Shown: positions 7,101 through 14,241 of the stretch, one piece after another | Layout of the letters: each line of letters opens with the position of its first letter | How positions within the stretch are numbered: position 1 is the first letter of the stretch | Translations under genes and position numbers: made by a program | Virus record (IMG/VR): IMGVR_UViG_3300010296_000074 | Location: 1 to 25,389 of that record | From: a virus | Reading direction: 5' to 3' (one strand) | DNA: 25,389 bases | The notes under the pieces: model-generated | Told to the model about the DNA's origin: nothing | Database searches by the model: none | Seen by the model: the letters and a program-made list of their open reading frames with translations, nothing else

Positions 7101-9610
7101 CCGAGGCCGCCAAGCAGTCGGAGATCGCAGCTGAGGAAAATCGCTACCAGCAAAGGATTACGAACCTAGAAAACGAAAGAGAAGCACTAGTCGCTGGTCT
7201 TAATTTTGAATTAGCCAGGATCGAGACGGTCGAAACAGCTCAAACCAACTCTTTTAATCGGAGAAAGGCTGAAATTGAGGCTGAAATTGAGGCTAACAGG
7301 GCTAAATATGATAACTTTATTTCTGAAATTGATCGCCAAGCAGAGGTCGAAGAAAGGCGTCACGAAAAAGCTCTCGCACTTATCGCAGCTGAGGCAGAAG
7401 CATATGGCAGTCTTTACAAAGAGGCGCAGAGCGAAATCAATATACTAGAGGAGGCGGAGAGAGCTCGTCATGAGGCGAGGATGAATGAACTCGAGATCGA
7501 GGAACAAAGAAGCAATAGGTATTACGATAATCTTTTGAATCGACTGCAACAGCAAAAGGTCGAGGAAGAGCAGAAGGCTCAGGCGAGGATTAAGCAGATT
7601 GAAGAAGAAAGGAAGAAGGCAGAGTTCCTGAAACAACAAGAACTAGAGAGAATTGAAGAGCAGAAAAAGAAAGAAGAAGAGAAACATAAGCAACGCATGG
7701 AGAACCTTGACGAAGAAAAAGACAATACCAAAGATAAGTTCGACAGAGAGGCTGAAGCAATGGACCTTGTAGAGCAGCTTAGAATAAGACAGGAAAGGGC
7801 TAGGTTAGAGAGGATTGAGGCACAGTTAAAGGATATCAAAAGAAGAACTGACGACGAAATCAGGGAAATCGAGAGGGGATATGAGCAATGGAAGTACTAC
7901 AATGATCTGCAGATGGAAGCACTCAAGAAAAAGATTGATAGAATGAAAGAGGTCAAGGACGCATCGGAGCAAGGCACAGATCAAATCAAAAGTCAGGCTA
8001 CGGCAACTGGTCAGCTTGCTGGTAACGCCTCGCAAGCGGCTACGGCGCTGTCTGCTCAGGCCAGAGCCCAGCGAGAGCTGAATGCAGCCAACGCTGGTGC
8101 AGGCTCGGCTGGTGGTCCTACCATTACGGCGAGCGGAGGCCCTGCTGCCAGGGCGAGCGGGGGCCCTGTGTCCGGTGGTTCACGATACACGGTTAACGAG
8201 CTTGGGAAAGAGGCATTCCTGAGTGCTTCTGGTAAGCTGAGCATGATCAAAGCTCCTTCTTATGGTACTTGGAAAGCTCCTTCGAGCGGTACCGTTATTC
8301 CGGCACACTTGACGAGTGAGCTTGACATCCCCGCAACTGGAATCAATATTAAAAACATCAAAGCTCCTTCTTATGGTACTTGGACAGCTCCTTCGAGCGG
8401 TAACGTTATCCCGAAAAACTTGACCAGTGAGCTTGACGTCCCCGAAACTGAAGTCAATGCTAAAAACATTAACACTTCACCAACCTTTACTTCAAAACAC
8501 CTGACCAGTCAACTTGGCGTTCCCACAACTGAAATTAATACTAAAAACACCAACACTTCACCAACCTTTACTCTAAAGCACCTGACCAGTCAGTTTGGGG
8601 TTCCCACAACTAAAGTCAATGCTAAAAACACTAACACTTCACCAACCTTTACTTTAAAGAACCTGACCAATGAGCTTGGCGTTCCCACGACTGAGGTTAA
8701 TGCTAAAAACACTAACACTTCACCAACCTTTACTCTAAAGCACCTGACTAATGAGCTTGGCGTTCCCACAACTGAAGTCAATACTAAAAACATTAACACT
8801 TCACCAAACGTTATCCCGGCATACTTGACCAATGAGCTTGGCGTTCCCACAGCTGAAGTCAATACCAAAAACATTAACACTTCACCAACCGTTACTCTAA
8901 AACACCTGACCAGTGAGCTTGACGTCCCCACAGCTGAAATTAATACTAAAAACATTAACACTTCATCAACCGTTACTCTGGAACACTTGACCAATGAGCT
9001 TGACGTCCCCACAGCTGAAATCAATACTAAAAATATTAACACTTCGCCAACCGTTACTCTGGAACACTTGACCAGTGAGCTTGGTGTTCCCGAAACTGAA
9101 ATTAATACTAAAAACATTAACACTTCACCAACCTTTATTCTGGAACACCTGGCCAGTCAACTTGGCGTTCCCACAACTGGAATCGATATTAAAAACATTA
9201 ACACTTCACCAACCGTTATCCCGGAACACCTGACCAGTCAAATTGGCGCTCCCGCAACTGGAATCGACGTTAAAAACATTAACACTTTACCAGCCGTTGC
9301 TCTGGAACACTTGACCAGTCAACTTGACATCCCCGCAACTGGAATCGACGTTAAAAACATTAACACTTCGCCAACCGTTATCCCGGCATACTTGACCAGT
9401 CAACTTGACATCCCCGCAGCTGAAATTAATATTAAAAACATTAACACTTCACCAAGTGGAATGGTTAGTGCCATCTCTAACGCCAGAAGCAACGTAAGAC
9501 AAGGCGACAATATTAGCAATAGCGTAACTATCCAGTCAGCTCAGCCACGCCAAACCGCCAGCGATGTCATGGTCCAATTGGCTAAACTTAAGAGGGTTAG
9601 GTATTCTTGA
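4157..9610 (+). CDS. Tail tape measure protein
   Basis: An 1817-residue protein. In order: an N-terminal helical region; a tape-measure core at about residues 185-315 (MEVLDIQLQAFTGGADEAR, then TPFNLQQIANAGKIMMAFGVE and FAIQGIPIWDEM) matching the conserved phage tape measure domain; a hydrophobic stretch (about 410-480) with several potential membrane segments; a very long charged coiled coil (about 495-1290, rich in Glu, Arg, Lys, Ala); an ASGGPVSGGSRYTVNELG segment (about 1330-1350) common near tape measure C-termini; tandem repeats (1389-1772); and a C-terminal tail ending in VTIQSAQPRQTASDVMVQLAKL. It sets tail length and is ejected during DNA delivery. By the usual rule of about 0.15 nm per residue the tail could approach 270 nm, less if the C-terminus does not span the tube. 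The start is TTG, supported by the upstream motif and preceding terminator. Confidence 0.92.
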   Translation: MSNLVFTVGVDTKNATESVNTFFNTFGQAAQNADNKLKDVFGKPIKKQIELAFENGQFISKQLDAAAKEARKIELAAKAIKNEFAQTPKELKLQLSLLRQARETTRKFEADGKTVTEDWKKLTAAIAQGQEELKKLTATAGELKDKKPAQDMTAQFLKANLAAKAIEATFKLLVGSVQDLVSTAAEMEVLDIQLQAFTGGADEARAALAEFAAIAAGTPFNLQQIANAGKIMMAFGVETDIAKRATKDLAVVATATGGDLNNLARNLGQIAAQGQAYTRDLTQFAIQGIPIWDEMSKITGKNVNELKKLATEGAISFELVNGALKNLAADGGAYAEIVKNYQNTIKGQTAQLEANFQLLSKTALDTAKKIAEAFGIDLLAPFKLLNAAIKNVAENLPGMIANAIEMFQRFSPVIATVVAGLIAMFGPQVVAAFAGVVAKIVLITAKTFALIVAQTKLLLLMGPKGWAIIAIAAGAAALAIGKTAKTLQGAKEVAQKFQREMDAARKRAEELANGADEAADSGQNLMDTFSKGDKLEASIEKAGKALKKMGEDAKVVARETKLAKQEVEDKARVAVRALEDEKQAIKEAGQADKDRYQDAKREIKAKRDTAIRAIEEEKAAAQRAHNAVMSNLDAQASKVQAELASLSRSYDAAVSRAQASADAASARMDKRIARAEAAANAAQARQERKQQEEKAAYDAEISRLKRIEAEAKKSYDAEIRRLDELRSLEERRQDAYLRDIKERKSAAKGLYENAQRELESLMAKEEELFNQSIALLEEQARKAKETANAKISAIDKEIQAQRDLTSEIKNLIETRYDGEIEKLNQRRDALERQYEEEKIQIQSVIDDIETRYDNELRRIDEIQAASGAAYDAEIAALRELTPAEEKLKQLKKEKLIEQANNLALSEEERLSAQAQLDDMERQKAIAEVRARQQEAEAGFEAQKQAILAQQTEALKAQEQLLAQRASFYEQELLAIEAATEAAEAAKQSEIAAEENRYQQRITNLENEREALVAGLNFELARIETVETAQTNSFNRRKAEIEAEIEANRAKYDNFISEIDRQAEVEERRHEKALALIAAEAEAYGSLYKEAQSEINILEEAERARHEARMNELEIEEQRSNRYYDNLLNRLQQQKVEEEQKAQARIKQIEEERKKAEFLKQQELERIEEQKKKEEEKHKQRMENLDEEKDNTKDKFDREAEAMDLVEQLRIRQERARLERIEAQLKDIKRRTDDEIREIERGYEQWKYYNDLQMEALKKKIDRMKEVKDASEQGTDQIKSQATATGQLAGNASQAATALSAQARAQRELNAANAGAGSAGGPTITASGGPAARASGGPVSGGSRYTVNELGKEAFLSASGKLSMIKAPSYGTWKAPSSGTVIPAHLTSELDIPATGINIKNIKAPSYGTWTAPSSGNVIPKNLTSELDVPETEVNAKNINTSPTFTSKHLTSQLGVPTTEINTKNTNTSPTFTLKHLTSQFGVPTTKVNAKNTNTSPTFTLKNLTNELGVPTTEVNAKNTNTSPTFTLKHLTNELGVPTTEVNTKNINTSPNVIPAYLTNELGVPTAEVNTKNINTSPTVTLKHLTSELDVPTAEINTKNINTSSTVTLEHLTNELDVPTAEINTKNINTSPTVTLEHLTSELGVPETEINTKNINTSPTFILEHLASQLGVPTTGIDIKNINTSPTVIPEHLTSQIGAPATGIDVKNINTLPAVALEHLTSQLDIPATGIDVKNINTSPTVIPAYLTSQLDIPAAEINIKNINTSPSGMVSAISNARSNVRQGDNISNSVTIQSAQPRQTASDVMVQLAKLKRVRYS
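8420..9472 (+). repeat. Tandem 81-bp (27-residue) repeat array in the tape measure gene
   Basis: Thirteen units, with the recurring (t/c)TGACCA(G/A)T at 8420, 8501, 8582, 8663, 8744, 8825, 8906, 8987, 9068, 9149, 9230, 9311 and 9392, exactly 81 bases apart throughout. A longer founder-like unit begins at 8309, 111 bases upstream. The protein unit reads roughly LTSELDVPTAEINTKNINTS followed by PTVTLEH. Units differ by scattered substitutions but no indels, so the frame and length are constrained. The founder copies carry APSYGTWxAPSSG, which looks like the ordinary C-terminal tape measure segment from which the array expanded. Confidence 0.95.
9598..9609 (+). promoter_or_regulatory. Candidate phage late promoter inside the tape measure 3' end
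   Basis: TAGGTATTCTTG covers the last codons and stop of the tape measure gene and ends 18 bases before ATG 9628, the spacing shared by the motif family. It would give the distal tail genes their own transcript. Confidence 0.5.
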
Positions 9611-9627
9611 TAATCTACTGAAATTAG

Positions 9628-9987
9628 ATGTTTATTTTTGGAGACAGCAAAAGCCTGATTGTAAAATATTACATCGATGCAACCAGGAACAAAGGTCCTA
9701 AGTTTGCCGAAGGTCACTTCACTGAAATAAGCGAAGAAGACGCTGTGGAGTACTATGTCCACACCGCCATGGCATATAATCAAGCAAAGATCGACAAAGC
9801 CTCACAGGACGTCCTGGACGCCTTACATGAAGAATTCGTAGCGGTCTTCCGTTACGTCATTCAATTCTCCGAAAAAACCGTAAAAGCAGTTGAGGAAGGT
9901 AGGTTTTCTCCGCCCGTTGGAGCAAAAAGTTTTTACCGTGAAATCGTGAGAGAGCTTCGGCATCCTAGCTCAGCCGATGCTGGTTGA
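9628..9987 (+). CDS. Conserved-context tail protein of unknown function
   Basis: A 119-residue, largely helical, charged protein directly after the tape measure gene. I do not recognise a family. It begins with a short strand region (IFGDSKSLIVKYYID), then helices through about residue 90, and ends with a basic stretch (SFYREIVRELRH). The start ATG 9628 sits 18 bases after a promoter-like motif and lacks a Shine-Dalgarno. Its stop overlaps the next start (TGATG), so it is coupled to the small distal tail gene. The position corresponds to lambda gpM/gpL-type tail tip genes, but it could equally be an assembly factor. Confidence 0.6.
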   Translation: MFIFGDSKSLIVKYYIDATRNKGPKFAEGHFTEISEEDAVEYYVHTAMAYNQAKIDKASQDVLDALHEEFVAVFRYVIQFSEKTVKAVEEGRFSPPVGAKSFYREIVRELRHPSSADAG

Positions 9988-10385
9988 TGTCACTGGGTAT
10001 TTCGTACACTCCTGTTGCTGGCTCTCCAGTATATGATATTACGTTTACAGAATTTACCGACAACTCCTTGCCAAGGACTTATTCTGGGGACATTAGCTAC
10101 GGCCAGTCCGTCACGGGAGCAAGCGTTCTTACTGGGCCAGCGTATATGCAGAAGTACATCTGGACGATTTCAGCTCATTTAACTCCTTCTAAGGCGCAGG
10201 AGCTGGATGCAATGTTTAGAGATTGGGATCTTGACAGGTCTAATGGCCAGAGTGCTGCTGTTGGCATTATTGACAGGACTTTTGGTAGTGAGGTTAACTC
10301 ATCCGCGTTGTTCTCAACTCCACCATCTTACGTATACGTCTCTCCCTCGATTACACTGGTCGCTTTTGGGCTTTCGGAGGTTTGA
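9987..10385 (+). CDS. Small distal tail protein, probable tail tip component
   Basis: A 132-residue protein starting at ATG 9987, which overlaps the previous TGA as TGATG; a TTG one codon earlier is also open. The sequence is beta-rich, with strands around YDITFTEFTD (17-26) and KYIWTISAHLTPSKAQELDAM (56-76), the latter resembling small minor tail proteins that compare a domain width against a residue range. Placed between the tape measure and a large hub-like protein, it probably forms part of the ring where tube meets tip. I cannot name the family with certainty. Confidence 0.55.
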   Translation: MSLGISYTPVAGSPVYDITFTEFTDNSLPRTYSGDISYGQSVTGASVLTGPAYMQKYIWTISAHLTPSKAQELDAMFRDWDLDRSNGQSAAVGIIDRTFGSEVNSSALFSTPPSYVYVSPSITLVAFGLSEV

Positions 10386-10388
10386 TCG

Positions 10389-12653
10389 ATGGCGTACTTA
10401 GTAACCTCAACAAGGGCTTCCCTTCTAACTGTAGGAGGGGTTGATTACACCGAGAATCTAATCGACTGGGTCTGCAGTGATACCTCTGCTTATAAGAACG
10501 GTCTTATTCAAACGACTGGCCAGCTAACTCTAGCAACTATTCCAGGCACATCCTTAGAGGACTACGACAGGAATATGTTCAAGAGAGGGCAAAAGGTGAT
10601 TCTTGATATTACTTACCCAGATGGAACGACAGAAAGACATCCAAGAGGTCTTCTGTATGTCGTCTCGGCCGCTTATATCCCAGAGTCTGAGGCTATTGAG
10701 ATTGAAATAGGTTGCAGGATCGCCATGGCAGCTCTGATAGACAATACAGACGCTCTTGTATCGCTTCCAACTGTAACCTTGGATCCAGCAAGAAAGAATG
10801 ACTATCAAAACATTTCTGCAGCTCTGGCCTCAGAAGGTAAGGCCGCATATCAAGACAATAATGGGGACCTTCAAGTTGTTTCCTTCTTTGGAGGCGACAA
10901 CACAAGCTCATATGATCCAGGTGAATGGGTTTCAGTACTGGGTGGGACGACCTTGTCGGTTTCGCCTCTTGCTGGAGCGTCGCCATTACCTGACGGCATC
11001 AGGCTGTCATATCAAGTACCTGCAGATCTTGACTCCATCGTAGACGAGGAAGACCAGGCGGATCAGGATTCCCCTAATAAGGTGCAGATCGACGAGGTTG
11101 ACTCTTACTATTTTCTAACATATCCAGCTACTGTCTATGTCAGAACAGGTGATGGAGATTTACCTACTGGTGTTAGCGATGGCTCCATCCCCACCTCTGT
11201 AGACTCTGGGTGCGGAAACACCCCTGACAAGCCAGGGGATAATGGCCAAGGTAGTTGCAACGACAACTACACCCTCAGTCAGACTCCGCTCGTTATTCCA
11301 GCCTTCAGGAGACAGGTTTCCCGAACAGAGTACAAAGGGCCGAGTGGTCAGGTCTCATCTAGGTATAGCGAGGTGCGTGGGCCTGCAATTGAAGCTAACC
11401 AACAGTACTACTCAGATAAATTCGCCTATTGCCGATACACTTGGGCTACAGCTTGTCAGCCCAATGGCGGTTGTCCGACAGATGGTACTGAAGAGATTCT
11501 GCTAGGCTATACGCAGCAGACTAATTCATACGGCCCTGCCTCTCAGCTACTGTCAACTGTCACAGACACGTACATCCCTACGCTAGCTGCAGCGCAGCCA
11601 TTCGACTGGAGGTCGGGAGTCGTTAACGGGGCGCCTCAGAACTTCACCGAGCTCAGTACAACTGAGATGTTTAGGAGTCAGCGTCGAGTTGAAGAGTTCT
11701 CTCGGGAAGGAAACACAAATGTAACAGTTACAACTGTATATACGAGTAGCACTGCTCGTCAAAGTGGAATCAGCTCTGGCAACATCGACGCACTTGCAGG
11801 TCAAAAAACCAAGGAGATTAGAAGGTCTACGACTATTACTGGTAACTCCGTTTTACCTGATACAATTAACTCCGTAGAAACTGCCACGGAAGAAAAGGTA
11901 ACATTGATCAGAATCTTCGGCACCTCTTATATCACTCCCCCTCCTGAAGCGGGTCCTTACTACATGGAAGAGAGTGTTCCAGTACCAGCTCTCTACGACA
12001 CTCAAGGCCAGATAGAAAATTTTATAGAAAAATACTCTGCGACCTTGGCCTCTTTTGTTCGAGGTGACGCCCTTGGTCTCCAAATTGGAGAAACGATGAG
12101 GAAAGATATTGCGAGTAATTGGAGACCTGGAATGCCATTCAGGTATTGTGATCAATATAAGAATAGAATTTCAGCGCTAAGGATGGACGCCACGAGCTGG
12201 AGTGTCAATAACACGGAGTCTCTTCTTGTTACTTCTGGTATTTGGATTGGATTTTCTGACGGCACTCTTTCTCTGGGCTCTAATCTTGTTGGAAATTCAA
12301 CACCTTCAATGGGCGAGGGAGAAGTTGTCCCTCCGACTGGCACAGTAGAGGCTCCCAGTGTTAACGGCGAAAACAACGTATCCCCTGGGGCTTTAGCTTG
12401 GGAGGTTGATATCAATATCTATACTGAGGTATCAGCTGAAGCCTTCGGAGCGGATGGAGTAGTGCCTCCAATACCTTCTGGCGAAGAGGCGGAGATAGAT
12501 CATCATTCGACGTTTATGTGTTACATCAGGGGCTATGTGGTGGGAGCAGGAAGCCTCTCCTCTCCTAACGGCAATGGAGGTATTCCTTTGGAACTGGGGG
12601 GAAGCTTACTTGTTAGTAGTCCGACGATTATCGATTCAGACATATTTGCCTAA
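10389..12653 (+). CDS. Large tail tip/baseplate hub-like protein
   Basis: A 754-residue protein starting at ATG 10389 with a good Shine-Dalgarno (GGAGG at 10376-10380), three bases after the previous stop. The N-terminal 150 residues are beta-rich and resemble the first domain of hub-type tail proteins (a TxDxTENLIDW-like opening, then GQKVILDITYPDGTTERHPRG near 68-88). A central part (about 260-420) has several cysteines and Ser/Gly/Thr-rich loops. A C-terminal domain follows a PP/Gly-rich linker near 645-665. No lysozyme or peptidase catalytic motif is evident. By position (tape measure, small tip protein, this, fibres) it should be the central tip structure onto which fibres dock; the role is inferred. 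Confidence 0.6.
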   Translation: MAYLVTSTRASLLTVGGVDYTENLIDWVCSDTSAYKNGLIQTTGQLTLATIPGTSLEDYDRNMFKRGQKVILDITYPDGTTERHPRGLLYVVSAAYIPESEAIEIEIGCRIAMAALIDNTDALVSLPTVTLDPARKNDYQNISAALASEGKAAYQDNNGDLQVVSFFGGDNTSSYDPGEWVSVLGGTTLSVSPLAGASPLPDGIRLSYQVPADLDSIVDEEDQADQDSPNKVQIDEVDSYYFLTYPATVYVRTGDGDLPTGVSDGSIPTSVDSGCGNTPDKPGDNGQGSCNDNYTLSQTPLVIPAFRRQVSRTEYKGPSGQVSSRYSEVRGPAIEANQQYYSDKFAYCRYTWATACQPNGGCPTDGTEEILLGYTQQTNSYGPASQLLSTVTDTYIPTLAAAQPFDWRSGVVNGAPQNFTELSTTEMFRSQRRVEEFSREGNTNVTVTTVYTSSTARQSGISSGNIDALAGQKTKEIRRSTTITGNSVLPDTINSVETATEEKVTLIRIFGTSYITPPPEAGPYYMEESVPVPALYDTQGQIENFIEKYSATLASFVRGDALGLQIGETMRKDIASNWRPGMPFRYCDQYKNRISALRMDATSWSVNNTESLLVTSGIWIGFSDGTLSLGSNLVGNSTPSMGEGEVVPPTGTVEAPSVNGENNVSPGALAWEVDINIYTEVSAEAFGADGVVPPIPSGEEAEIDHHSTFMCYIRGYVVGAGSLSSPNGNGGIPLELGGSLLVSSPTIIDSDIFA

Positions 12654-12660
12654 TGCAGCT

Positions 12661-12672
12661 TTGGAATCCTAG
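12661..12672 (+). promoter_or_regulatory. Candidate phage late promoter, TAGGNATNCTAN family
   Basis: TTGGAATCCTAG ends 20 bases before ATG 12693. The ten-base core GGAATCCTAG is identical to the copy at 20413. The motif lies inside the loop of a weak stem (GCAGC 12655-12659 with GCTGC 12673-12677). Confidence 0.5.
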
Positions 12673-12692
12673 GCTGCTTAAAGTGATACCAG

Positions 12693-13427
12693 ATGACTAT
12701 TGCCGCCAAGATCTCTGCTACTGAGCTAACTGCACAGGTCACCAATCGCTTTGCGGATAGTTACTTTGAAGCAAGACTAATTGATGCATCTGGAACGACG
12801 TATATTCCTGGGGTTACCAGTGATGCTTCTTTTCTTGCATTCGAGTCACCAATTGGCACTGGGGGATATAAAAGAGCGATCATAAACTGGTCAGCTTCAG
12901 ATGTTCAGGCCTATTCCGACGATGGCGTGGCTCTGACGCAGAGAGCTGCAGTATTTGCTCAAGATGGTTCTGCTAATACGATCAATTTTTCTCATGTCGC
13001 CCTTGTTTGGAGCTCTGGTAACGCTTCTGGCGTAAGTGCTGTCTCTGGGGCTCCGGCCTCGGGTGGAGATGGGGTGTACAGCGGCCTTCTCCCCACTTCT
13101 ACTAGTGGCGCCGGAGTTGGTGCGACATTTGATCTTTCCGTTATTAATGGTGGAGTGAGTGCAGCCAACTACGCCGTTTCGATTAAGAGCCCCGGCTATG
13201 GATACTCCGCTTCTGATACCATCACAATATCCAATGCGGCCTTGCAATCAGCTGGGGTGACAACTGAAGTAACTGGCGACCTGGTGTTTTCGATAACGTC
13301 TGTAGCGACCTCTTCTGAAGCTGGTAGCATCCTTTCCGTGGCTCAGACTGCTAGCCCTGTTGTGGTCTCTGGCGGCAACGAAGCCGCCTTCTACTTTAAC
13401 CTTAAACAGTTTGGCTTTAACTCATGA
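12693..13427 (+). CDS. Tail/fibre-associated beta protein with a GxGYxxxDT module
   Basis: A 244-residue protein rich in Ser, Ala, Gly and Thr, without signal peptide or membrane segment. The N-terminal half (1-110) is beta-rich (AQVTNRFADSYFEARLIDASG); a Gly/Ser linker follows; the C-terminal part has FDLSVINGG then IKSPGYGYSASDTITI (about 168-183). That last element resembles the extension of the tail tube protein, and similar modules are known in structural proteins of marine T4-like phages. Its TGA overlaps the next ATG (ATGA), so it heads a four-gene coupled cluster ending at 14212. It is probably a baseplate or fibre-attachment protein; the specific role is unknown. Confidence 0.55.
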   Translation: MTIAAKISATELTAQVTNRFADSYFEARLIDASGTTYIPGVTSDASFLAFESPIGTGGYKRAIINWSASDVQAYSDDGVALTQRAAVFAQDGSANTINFSHVALVWSSGNASGVSAVSGAPASGGDGVYSGLLPTSTSGAGVGATFDLSVINGGVSAANYAVSIKSPGYGYSASDTITISNAALQSAGVTTEVTGDLVFSITSVATSSEAGSILSVAQTASPVVVSGGNEAAFYFNLKQFGFNS

Positions 13428-13690
13428 TCAACATAGAAGAGCTGAAGTCCATCAGTATCTCCAACAGAATTGAAGAGCTTGAGCGAAGGGTTAAAATTAC
13501 CAATGGTCCCATTTCGGACTTTGAAGGGTCTGTCACCGCTAACTGGGTCAAGCTAGATCAGAATGCAGGAGGGGTTGTCGAATACAGAGGCAAAGAGTAC
13601 GTCACGAAAACAATTGGCTGGACTTCTATTGATCCAGGAACGCCGGTCAAGGTAACAGCCGCTGGCGGCATCTATTACTCGGAGTGGTAA
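13424..13690 (+). CDS. Small coiled-coil protein in the fibre cluster
   Basis: An 88-residue product. Residues 1-27 form a short amphipathic helix (IEELKSISISNRIEELERRVK) that could trimerise; the remainder is a compact beta unit ending GGIYYSEW. The ATG overlaps the previous stop (ATGA) with no Shine-Dalgarno, indicating coupling. The arrangement of helix then small beta domain fits a fibre connector or chaperone, but I recognise no family. Confidence 0.5.
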   Translation: MINIEELKSISISNRIEELERRVKITNGPISDFEGSVTANWVKLDQNAGGVVEYRGKEYVTKTIGWTSIDPGTPVKVTAAGGIYYSEW

Positions 13691-13691
13691 A

Positions 13692-13904
13692 ATGGCAATC
13701 AATAGATCTTTTATTTCAACTCAGTCCACTGATAAATTTGGGGGTAGTATCGTTAAGATGATGGTAGGATCTCCTCCGACCAACTTAGCTCTAAACCCAC
13801 CACTAACTCCTGGCCAAATGATTGGCTATTATGATGGGACCACTAACTCAGTGTCTCTTTATGTTGTTTCCGCTACTGGTAACAACCTTCTGAGGGTGGG
13901 CTGA
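13692..13904 (+). CDS. 70-residue protein of unknown function, fibre cluster
   Basis: Starts one base after the preceding TAA with a GGAG 9 bases upstream, and its TGA overlaps the next ATG. The body is beta-rich: PPLTPGQMIGYYDGTTNSVS then LYVV. The central pattern (Pro-rich turn, G-x-x-I/L, then a strand ending LYV) is also found in the next protein, so the two may be distant paralogues. Tight coupling on both sides supports it being real despite its size. Confidence 0.5.
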   Translation: MAINRSFISTQSTDKFGGSIVKMMVGSPPTNLALNPPLTPGQMIGYYDGTTNSVSLYVVSATGNNLLRVG

Positions 13905-14212
13905 TGGCTTTCAATAATTATATCCTTGACGTTGGTCCAACGATTCAAATCAAAGCCTCCATCGAAGGTACAGCCTATGTCGACCCGTCTGGAGCTCAGA
14001 CTGAGCTTAATTACCCTCCGACACAGGAGGGGGAGTTGCTTGCTATACGAAACCTTAATCCATCGTCAATCATTACTTTGTACGTAGGAGTCGAGACCTC
14101 TGAAAACATTTTTGAGTGGAAAAAAGTTCAACCAGTAACAACCTACATCGACACCAGGACAGGGCAAAAATGGGATCCGTTGGCCTCTATCCTTTATTCT
14201 TATGCACGCTAA
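13904..14212 (+). CDS. 102-residue beta protein of unknown function, fibre cluster
   Basis: ATG 13904 overlaps the previous TGA (TGATG), with a G-rich stretch (GAGGGTGGG) just upstream serving as ribosome site. The protein includes YPPTQEGELLAIRNLNPSS followed by ITLYVG, echoing its neighbour, and ends with DTRTGQKWDPLASIL. No known domain is recognised. It closes the coupled cluster 12693-14212; its TAA is immediately followed by the next promoter-like motif. Confidence 0.5.
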   Translation: MAFNNYILDVGPTIQIKASIEGTAYVDPSGAQTELNYPPTQEGELLAIRNLNPSSIITLYVGVETSENIFEWKKVQPVTTYIDTRTGQKWDPLASILYSYAR

Positions 14213-14222
14213 GGTATAATAT
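14211..14222 (+). promoter_or_regulatory. Candidate phage late promoter for the Cys-rich gene
   Basis: AAGGTATAATAT contains a perfect TATAAT (14215-14220), is followed after three bases by AG, and ends 19 bases before ATG 14242. GGTATA-A-TATACC (14213-14225) is a perfect dyad overlapping it. No -35 box is recognisable at the expected distance. Confidence 0.55.
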
Positions 14223-14241
14223 ACCAGTCCCTGCTTGAGTA

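Noticed and set aside
8590-9123. Long minus-strand open frame of 177 codons
   Set aside because: It is a by-product of the 81-bp repeats in the tape measure gene; the frame repeats in phase with the array and has no ribosome site or motif.
8309-9472. CRISPR-like array
   Set aside because: The repeats are head-to-tail coding units of 81 bp with no constant repeat/variable spacer structure.
11357-11368. TAGGTATAGCG inside the hub-like gene as another promoter copy
   Set aside because: It lacks the invariant T10 and A11 and has no gene start downstream.
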